In this document: positions 59,032 to 64,000 of the stretch, in pieces
Layout of the letters: each line of letters begins with the position of its first letter
Numbering within the stretch: the stretch's first letter is position 1
DNA from: Leminorella richardii
GTDB taxonomy: Bacteria > Pseudomonadota > Gammaproteobacteria > Enterobacterales > Enterobacteriaceae
Assembly: GCF_900478135.1 (NCBI RefSeq)
Contig: NZ_LS483470.1
Location: forward strand, 310,001 to 374,000
Direction of reading: 5' to 3'
DNA: 64,000 nt
Position numbers and translations under genes: made by a program
Notes under the pieces: generated by a model
Databases searched by the model: none
What the model was told of the DNA's origin: nothing
What the model saw: the letters and a program-made list of their open reading frames with translations, nothing else

Positions 59032-59063
59032 TCAGGTCATTGAGCGATTGAGAGGTTGAAACA

Positions 59064-59693
59064 ATGATTGGTTTAGTCGGACGTAAAGTAGGAATGACCC
59101 GTATCTTCACCGAAGATGGTGTGTCTATTCCTGTTACTGTTATCGAAATTGAAGCGAACCGCGTTACTCAGGTCAAAGATCTGGCTAACGATGGATACCG
59201 TGCCGTACAAGTAACTACCGGTAGCAAAAAAGCTAACCGCGTTCTTAAGCCGGAAGCGGGTCATTTCGCTAAAGCTGGCGTTACTGCCGGCCGTGGTCTG
59301 TGGGAATTCCGTCTGAACGACGGCGATGAATTCACCGCTGGCCAAGAAATTAACGTTGATATCTTTGCCGACGTTAAAAAAGTCGACGTTACCGGGACTT
59401 CTAAGGGTAAGGGCTTCGCTGGTACTACTAAGCGTTGGAACTTCCGTACTCAGGATGCCACTCACGGTAACTCTTTGTCACATCGCGGTCACGGTTCTAT
59501 CGGTCAGAACCAGACGCCGGGTAAAGTGTTCAAAGGCAAGAAAATGGCAGGCCACTTGGGTGATGAGCGCGTAACCGTTCAAAGCCTGGAAGTAGTGCGT
59601 GTTGACGCTGAGCGCAATCTGCTGCTGGTGAAAGGCGCTGTTCCTGGGGCTACCGGTAGCGATCTGATCGTTAAACCGGCTGTGAAGGCGTAA
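59064..59693 (+). CDS. rplC: 50S ribosomal protein L3
   Basis: The 209-residue product matches E. coli L3 (M-I-G-L-V-G-R-K-V-G-M-T). The long loop reaching towards the peptidyl-transferase centre is present around G-H-G-S-I-G-Q-N-Q-T-P-G, which includes the glutamine (Q150) methylated by PrmB in E. coli. It follows rpsJ by 32 bases. Confidence 0.97.
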   Translation: MIGLVGRKVGMTRIFTEDGVSIPVTVIEIEANRVTQVKDLANDGYRAVQVTTGSKKANRVLKPEAGHFAKAGVTAGRGLWEFRLNDGDEFTAGQEINVDIFADVKKVDVTGTSKGKGFAGTTKRWNFRTQDATHGNSLSHRGHGSIGQNQTPGKVFKGKKMAGHLGDERVTVQSLEVVRVDAERNLLLVKGAVPGATGSDLIVKPAVKA

Positions 59694-59709
59694 CGTCGAG
59701 GAGATAGGA

Positions 59710-60315
59710 ATGGAATTGGTAATGAAAGACGCGCCTGGCGCGCTGACTGTTTCCGAAACTACCTTCGGGCGTGATTTCAATGAAGCTCTGGTTCACCAGG
59801 TTGTTGTTGCTTATGCAGCCGCAGCTCGTCAGGGAACCCGTGCTCAGAAAACCCGCGCTGAAGTAACCGGTTCAGGTAAAAAGCCGTGGCGCCAGAAAGG
59901 CACCGGCCGTGCACGCTCTGGCTCTATCAAGAGCCCGATTTGGCGTTCTGGTGGCGTAACGTTTGCCGCTCGTCCGCAAGATCACAGCCAGAAAGTAAAC
60001 AAAAAGATGTATCGTGGTGCGCTGAAGTGCATCCTGTCTGAGCTGGTACGCCAAGAGCGTCTGATTGTTGTTGAGAAGTTCACTGTAGAAGCACCGAAAA
60101 CCAAGCTGCTGGTACAGAAATTGAAAGAAATGGATCTGGATGACGTACTGATCGTAACCAGCGAAGTCGAACCGAACCTGTACCTGGCTGCAGGCAACCT
60201 GCACAAGGTTGACGTTCGCGACGTAGCCGGTATCGACCCGTTCAGCCTGATCGCTTTCGATAAAGTGGTGATGACTGCTGATGCTGTGAAGCAAGTAGAG
60301 GAGATGCTGGCATGA
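59710..60315 (+). CDS. rplD: 50S ribosomal protein L4
   Basis: The 201-residue product aligns fully with E. coli L4, with the conserved loop K-K-P-W-R-Q-K-G-T-G-R-A near 57-68. Besides its place in the large subunit, L4 is the autogenous regulator of this operon through the leader at 58530-58719. It overlaps rplW by four bases. The residue K-P-W region is the usual site of macrolide-resistance changes and looks wild type. Confidence 0.97.
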   Translation: MELVMKDAPGALTVSETTFGRDFNEALVHQVVVAYAAAARQGTRAQKTRAEVTGSGKKPWRQKGTGRARSGSIKSPIWRSGGVTFAARPQDHSQKVNKKMYRGALKCILSELVRQERLIVVEKFTVEAPKTKLLVQKLKEMDLDDVLIVTSEVEPNLYLAAGNLHKVDVRDVAGIDPFSLIAFDKVVMTADAVKQVEEMLA

Positions 60316-60614
60316 TCCGTGAAGAACGCCTGCTGAAAGTCCTGCGCGCACCACACGTTTCTGAAAAAGCCTCTGGCGCAATGGAAAAGCACAATACTAT
60401 CGTGCTGAAAGTTGCTAAAGATGCGACAAAAGCGGAAGTGAAAGCTGCCGTTCAGAAGCTGTTCGAGGTTGAAGTCAATGACGTTCGCACTCTGATCGTT
60501 AAGGGTAAAGTGAAGCGTCATGGTCAGCGTGTTGGTCGTCGTAGCGACTGGAAAAAAGCTTACGTCACGCTAAAAGAAGGCCAGAATCTGGACTTCATTG
60601 GCGGCGCAGAGTAA
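60312..60614 (+). CDS. rplW: 50S ribosomal protein L23
   Basis: The 100-residue product corresponds to E. coli L23 (M-I-R-E-E-R-L-L-K-V-L-R-A-P-H-V-S-E-K). It lies at the exit tunnel and docks trigger factor and SRP. The ATGA overlap with rplD couples translation. Confidence 0.97.
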   Translation: MIREERLLKVLRAPHVSEKASGAMEKHNTIVLKVAKDATKAEVKAAVQKLFEVEVNDVRTLIVKGKVKRHGQRVGRRSDWKKAYVTLKEGQNLDFIGGAE

Positions 60615-60632
60615 GCGGAGGATTGAAATACC

Positions 60633-61457
60633 ATGGCAATTGTTAAGTGTAAGCCAACGTCTCCGGGCCGTCGCCACGTCGTTAAAGTGGTTAACCCTGA
60701 GCTGCACAAGGGCAAACCTTATGCCCCATTGCTGGAAAAGAACAGCAAATCAGGTGGTCGTAATAACAATGGCCGTATCACCACGCGCCACATTGGTGGT
60801 GGTCACAAACAGCACTATCGTCTCGTTGACTTCAAGCGTAACAAAGACGGTATCCCTGCTGTTGTTGAGCGGCTGGAATACGATCCGAACCGTTCCGCGA
60901 ATATCGCGCTGGTTCTGTATAAAGACGGTGAACGCCGTTATATTCTTGCGCCCAAAGGCCTGAAAGCCGGTGACCAGATCCAGTCTGGTGTTGATGCTGC
61001 CATTAAAGTAGGCAACTGCCTGCCAATGCGTAACATCCCCGTTGGTTCTACGGTTCACAACGTTGAAATGAAACCAGGTAAAGGCGGCCAGATGGCTCGC
61101 TCAGCCGGTGGTTACGTTCAAATCGTTGCCCGTGATGGTTCTTACGTCACGATCCGCCTTCGCTCCGGCGAAATGCGCAAAGTGTTAGCCGAGTGCCGCG
61201 CCACCTTAGGTGAAGTGGGTAACTCTGAGCACATGCTGCGCGTACTGGGTAAAGCTGGCGCTAGCCGCTGGCGTGGTATTCGTCCGACCGTTCGCGGTAC
61301 GGCGATGAACCCAGTAGACCACCCGCACGGTGGTGGTGAAGGTCGTAACTTTGGTAAGCACCCGGTTACTCCGTGGGGCGTTCAGACCAAAGGTAAGAAG
61401 ACTCGTAGCAACAAGCGTACCGATCAATACATCGTACGTCGCCGTAGTAAAAAATAA
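60633..61457 (+). CDS. rplB: 50S ribosomal protein L2
   Basis: The 274-residue product is one residue longer than in E. coli at the C-terminus (R-R-R-S-K-K). It contains the functionally important H-P-H-G-G-G-E-G near 228-235 with the conserved histidine (H229). L2 is needed for subunit joining and sits close to the peptidyl-transferase centre. The gene follows rplW by 18 bases. Confidence 0.97.
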   Translation: MAIVKCKPTSPGRRHVVKVVNPELHKGKPYAPLLEKNSKSGGRNNNGRITTRHIGGGHKQHYRLVDFKRNKDGIPAVVERLEYDPNRSANIALVLYKDGERRYILAPKGLKAGDQIQSGVDAAIKVGNCLPMRNIPVGSTVHNVEMKPGKGGQMARSAGGYVQIVARDGSYVTIRLRSGEMRKVLAECRATLGEVGNSEHMLRVLGKAGASRWRGIRPTVRGTAMNPVDHPHGGGEGRNFGKHPVTPWGVQTKGKKTRSNKRTDQYIVRRRSKK

Positions 61458-61471
61458 TTAGAGGATAAGCC

Positions 61472-61750
61472 ATGCCACGTTCTCTCAAGAAAGGTCCATT
61501 TATTGACCTGCACTTGCTGAAGAAGGTAGAGAAAGCGGTGGAAAGCGGAGACAAAAAGCCTGTTAAGACTTGGTCCCGTCGTTCAACGATCTTTCCAAAT
61601 ATGATCGGTTTGACCATCGCTGTCCATAATGGTCGTCAGCACGTACCAGTCTTTGTTTCCGATGAAATGGTCGGTCACAAGCTGGGCGAATTCGCGCCGA
61701 CTCGTACTTATCGCGGCCACGCGGCTGATAAAAAAGCCAAGAAGAAATAA
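61472..61750 (+). CDS. rpsS: 30S ribosomal protein S19
   Basis: The 92-residue product (M-P-R-S-L-K-K-G-P-F-I-D-L-H-L-L-K-K-V) matches E. coli S19, part of the 30S head near the A-site finger bridge with the 50S subunit. It lies between rplB and rplV with 14 and 13 base spacers and carries no unusual features. Confidence 0.97.
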   Translation: MPRSLKKGPFIDLHLLKKVEKAVESGDKKPVKTWSRRSTIFPNMIGLTIAVHNGRQHVPVFVSDEMVGHKLGEFAPTRTYRGHAADKKAKKK

Positions 61751-61763
61751 GTAGGAGGAAGAG

Positions 61764-62096
61764 ATGGAAACTATCGCTAAACATCGCCACGCTCGTTCTT
61801 CTGCACAGAAGGTCCGCCTTGTTGCTGACCTGATTCGCGGTAAGAAAGTGTCGCAAGCTCTGGAAATTTTAACCTACACCAACAAGAAAGCTGCTGAGTT
61901 GGTTAAAAAAGTACTTGAGTCTGCCATTGCAAACGCAGAACACAACGATGGCGCTGACATCGACGATCTGAAAGTCGCTAAGATTTTCGTCGACGAAGGT
62001 CCAAGCATGAAGCGTATTATGCCTCGTGCAAAAGGCCGTGCAGATCGCATTCTGAAGCGCACCAGCCACATCACTGTGGTTGTGTCCGATCGCTGA
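61764..62096 (+). CDS. rplV: 50S ribosomal protein L22
   Basis: The 110-residue product matches E. coli L22, including the tunnel-lining beta-hairpin around M-K-R-I-M-P-R-A-K-G-R-A near 82-93, a site linked to macrolide resistance and nascent-chain stalling. The sequence there is wild type. Confidence 0.97.
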   Translation: METIAKHRHARSSAQKVRLVADLIRGKKVSQALEILTYTNKKAAELVKKVLESAIANAEHNDGADIDDLKVAKIFVDEGPSMKRIMPRAKGRADRILKRTSHITVVVSDR

Positions 62097-62113
62097 GACT
62101 CTGGAGAATAGCA

Positions 62114-62815
62114 ATGGGTCAGAAAGTACATCCGAATGGTATTCGACTGGGTATTGTAAAACCTTGGAACTCTACCTGGTACGCAAATACCAAAGAATTC
62201 GCTGATAACCTGGACAGCGATTTTAAAGTTCGCCAGTTCTTGAACAAAGAGCTGGAGAAGGCTTCCGTTTCTCGTATCGTTATCGAGCGCCCAGCCAAGA
62301 GCATCCGTGTGACTATTCACACTGCTCGTCCGGGCATCGTTATCGGCAAGAAAGGGGAAGATGTAGAAAAGCTGCGCAACGCGGTGGCGACTATCGCCGG
62401 CGTGCCTGCGCAAATCAATATCGCCGAAGTGCGTAAACCTGAACTGGACGCGAAGCTGGTTGCTGATAGCATCACTTCTCAGCTTGAGCGTCGTGTGATG
62501 TTCCGTCGCGCGATGAAGCGTGCCGTTCAGAACGCAATGCGTATTGGCGCTAAAGGTATCAAAGTGGAAGTCAGTGGCCGTCTAGGCGGTGCTGAGATCG
62601 CGCGTACCGAATGGTACCGTGAAGGTCGTGTTCCGTTGCACACTCTGCGTGCGGATATCGATTACAACACTTCTGAAGCGCACACCACTTATGGTGTAAT
62701 CGGCGTTAAAGTGTGGATCTTCAAAGGTGAGATCTTGGGTGGTATGGCTGCCGTTGAACAACCGGAAAAACCGGCTGCTCAACCGAAAAAGCAGCAGCGT
62801 AAAGGCCGTAAATAA
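62114..62815 (+). CDS. rpsC: 30S ribosomal protein S3
   Basis: The 233-residue product matches E. coli S3. The KH domain signature is G-I-V-I-G-K-K-G-E-D near 74-83; R131/K135-type helicase residues lie at the mRNA entry channel. The C-terminus (Q-P-K-K-Q-Q-R-K-G-R-K) is full length. Confidence 0.97.
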   Translation: MGQKVHPNGIRLGIVKPWNSTWYANTKEFADNLDSDFKVRQFLNKELEKASVSRIVIERPAKSIRVTIHTARPGIVIGKKGEDVEKLRNAVATIAGVPAQINIAEVRKPELDAKLVADSITSQLERRVMFRRAMKRAVQNAMRIGAKGIKVEVSGRLGGAEIARTEWYREGRVPLHTLRADIDYNTSEAHTTYGVIGVKVWIFKGEILGGMAAVEQPEKPAAQPKKQQRKGRK

Positions 62816-62827
62816 GGAGCGTCGCTG

Positions 62828-63238
62828 ATGTTACAACCAAAGCGTACAAAATTCCGTAAAGTGCACAAAGGCCGCAACCGTGGTCTGGCTGCCGGCGCGG
62901 ATGTGAGCTTCGGCACTTTCGGTCTGAAAGCTGTTGGCCGCGGTCGTCTGACTGCTCGCCAAATCGAGGCGGCACGTCGTGCCATGACACGTGCAGTTAA
63001 GCGTCAAGGTAAGATCTGGATTCGTGTATTCCCAGACAAACCAATCACTGAAAAGCCGCTTGAAGTTCGTATGGGTAAAGGTAAGGGTAACGTAGAATAC
63101 TGGGTAGCCCTTATCCAGCCGGGCAAAGTCCTGTATGAAATGGACGGCGTTCCGGAAGAAGTCGCCCGCGAAGCGTTCAAGCTGGCAGCAGCAAAACTGC
63201 CGATTAAAACCACCTTTGTAACTAAGACGGTGATGTAA
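62828..63238 (+). CDS. rplP: 50S ribosomal protein L16
   Basis: The 136-residue product matches E. coli L16 (M-L-Q-P-K-R-T-K-F-R-K-V-H-K-G). It includes the arginine hydroxylated by YcfD/RoxA (R81 region, E-V-R-M-G-K-G-K-G). It contacts the elbow of A-site tRNA. Its stop shares one base with the rpmC start. Confidence 0.97.
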   Translation: MLQPKRTKFRKVHKGRNRGLAAGADVSFGTFGLKAVGRGRLTARQIEAARRAMTRAVKRQGKIWIRVFPDKPITEKPLEVRMGKGKGNVEYWVALIQPGKVLYEMDGVPEEVAREAFKLAAAKLPIKTTFVTKTVM

Positions 63239-63429
63239 TGAAAGCAAAAGAGCTGCGTGAAAAAAGTGTTGAAGAGCTGAACACTGAGCTGCTGAACCTG
63301 CTGCGTGAACAGTTTAATCTGCGCATGCAAGCGGCAAGCGGCCAGCTGCAACAGTCTCACCTGTTGAAGCAAGTGCGTCGTAACGTTGCACGTGTGAAAA
63401 CTTTACTGAACGAGAAGGCGGGTGCGTAA
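63238..63429 (+). CDS. rpmC: 50S ribosomal protein L29
   Basis: This 63-residue, all-helical protein (M-K-A-K-E-L-R-E-K-S-V-E-E-L) lies at the tunnel exit beside L23. It overlaps both neighbours by one base (TAATG), so translation is coupled from rplP to rpsQ. Confidence 0.97.
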   Translation: MKAKELREKSVEELNTELLNLLREQFNLRMQAASGQLQQSHLLKQVRRNVARVKTLLNEKAGA

Positions 63430-63683
63430 TGACTGATAAAATCCGTACTCTGCAAGGTCGTGTTGTTAGCGACAAGATGGAGAAATCCCTTGTTGTAGCG
63501 ATTGAGCGTATGGTGAAGCACCCGGTATATGGTAAGTTCATCAAACGTACGACCAAGCTGCACGTACATGACGAGAACAATGAATGTGGAATCGGCGATC
63601 TGGTGGAAATCACTGAATGCCGTCCACTGTCTAAGACTAAGTCTTGGACGCTTGTTCGAGTTGTAGAGAAAGCGGTTCTGTAA
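63429..63683 (+). CDS. rpsQ: 30S ribosomal protein S17
   Basis: The 84-residue product (M-T-D-K-I-R-T-L-Q-G-R-V-V-S-D-K-M) is a primary 16S-binding protein. It is the last gene of the S10 operon; a hairpin and the spc promoter follow in the next 162 bases. Confidence 0.97.
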   Translation: MTDKIRTLQGRVVSDKMEKSLVVAIERMVKHPVYGKFIKRTTKLHVHDENNECGIGDLVEITECRPLSKTKSWTLVRVVEKAVL

Positions 63684-63707
63684 TAAGGTACTGCTTTCCA
63701 TATAAGA

Positions 63708-63740
63708 TAAACGGCTCATTCACTGGGCCGTTTATTTTTT
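63708..63740 (+). terminator. Terminator at the end of the S10 operon
   Basis: AAACGGC (63709-63715) pairs with GCCGTTT (63727-63733), followed by ATTTTTT. In E. coli readthrough from S10 into spc is possible at the same place. Confidence 0.78.
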
Positions 63741-63741
63741 C

Positions 63742-63770
63742 TACCCAACGTCAGTAAGCGGTGGTATAAT
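63742..63770 (+). promoter_or_regulatory. spc operon promoter
   Basis: A consensus TATAAT lies at 63765-63770, followed by GCCGCGCCC. The -35 part is weak (TACCCA near 63742). The sequence from here to the rplN start closely follows the E. coli spc promoter and leader. Confidence 0.72.
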
Positions 63771-63845
63771 GCCGCGCCCTGATGTATGGGGGATTCTAAA
63801 CGACCCGTGAGGGTCCTAAGTAGTTGACATTAGCGGAGCACTAAG

Positions 63846-64000
63846 ATGATCCAAGAACAGACTATGCTGACCGTCGCTGACAACTCCGGCGCGCGTAGCG
63901 TAATGTGTATCAAGGTTCTGGGTGGATCGCACCGTCGCTACGCTGGCGTGGGCGACATCATTAAAATTACCATCAAGGAAGCAATTCCTCGCGGTAAGGT
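63846..64000 (+). CDS. rplN: 50S ribosomal protein L14, partial
   Basis: The first 51 codons are present (M-I-Q-E-Q-T-M-L-T-V-A-D-N-S-G-A), and the window ends inside the gene (full length about 123). L14 forms intersubunit bridges and binds RsfS. It is the first gene of the spc operon, with AGCGGAGCAC as ribosome site. Confidence 0.96.
   Translation, partial: MIQEQTMLTVADNSGARSVMCIKVLGGSHRRYAGVGDIIKITIKEAIPRGK

Noticed and set aside
1..64000. CRISPR arrays
   Set aside because: No series of regularly spaced direct repeats with unique spacers was seen.

Overview
The window comes from an enterobacterial chromosome (order Enterobacterales). The crp product, the ribosomal proteins and the yhe/sly/tus gene order are close to those of Escherichia coli. 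The details differ from E. coli: nothing lies between tuf and rpsJ, argD is next to crp, and yhfA and yheV are missing. This suggests an outlying family such as Budviciaceae, but that placement is an inference.

Positions 1 to about 21,751 are the left (early) part of a Mu-like transposable prophage, read right to left. From its left end it holds a repressor (plus strand) facing ner, then transposase A, target-selection ATPase B, a chain of small early/middle genes including a gemA homologue, a Mor/C-family activator, a lysis cassette (lysozyme, holin candidate, Rz with nested Rz1), the packaging genes, portal, MuF head protein, morphogenesis protein, protease/scaffold, major head protein, connector genes, tail sheath and tail tube. 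The remaining tail genes and the right end lie outside the window. The prophage left end ends in CA at 21,751 and cuts a cytosine deaminase gene (codA), whose 3' part follows directly.

Positions 22,300 to 49,700 are host metabolic and regulatory genes: periplasmic cyclophilin ppiA, an iron-sulfur D-lactate dehydrogenase, yjgR, an intact rspR / ydfI-ydfJ-rspB-rspA sugar-acid locus, the yegTUV operon with its convergent regulator yegW, argD behind ArgR-like sites, crp, prkB, yheU-yheT, a LysE-family exporter, the ABC-F protein yheS, the potassium efflux pair kefG-kefB, slyD and slyX.

Positions 49,800 to 53,834 hold two adjacent FkpA-type proteins, one with altered catalytic-site residues, then yheO-tusD-tusC-tusB, which supply sulfur for tRNA 2-thiolation. 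From 53,890 to the end the window carries the str operon (rpsL-rpsG-fusA-tufA), the S10 operon with its L4-responsive leader, and the start of the spc operon (rplN, cut by the window end).

The least explained parts are in the prophage. They are a plus-strand cassette at 6,380-6,515 with a promoter-like sequence, a tRNA-like fold and a terminator-like hairpin; a 17-bp repeat placed where Mu has its late promoters Plys and PI; a 31-residue membrane ORF coupled at both ends inside the early operon; and a MuF protein with an extra C-terminal domain resembling phage toxin-nuclease tails.
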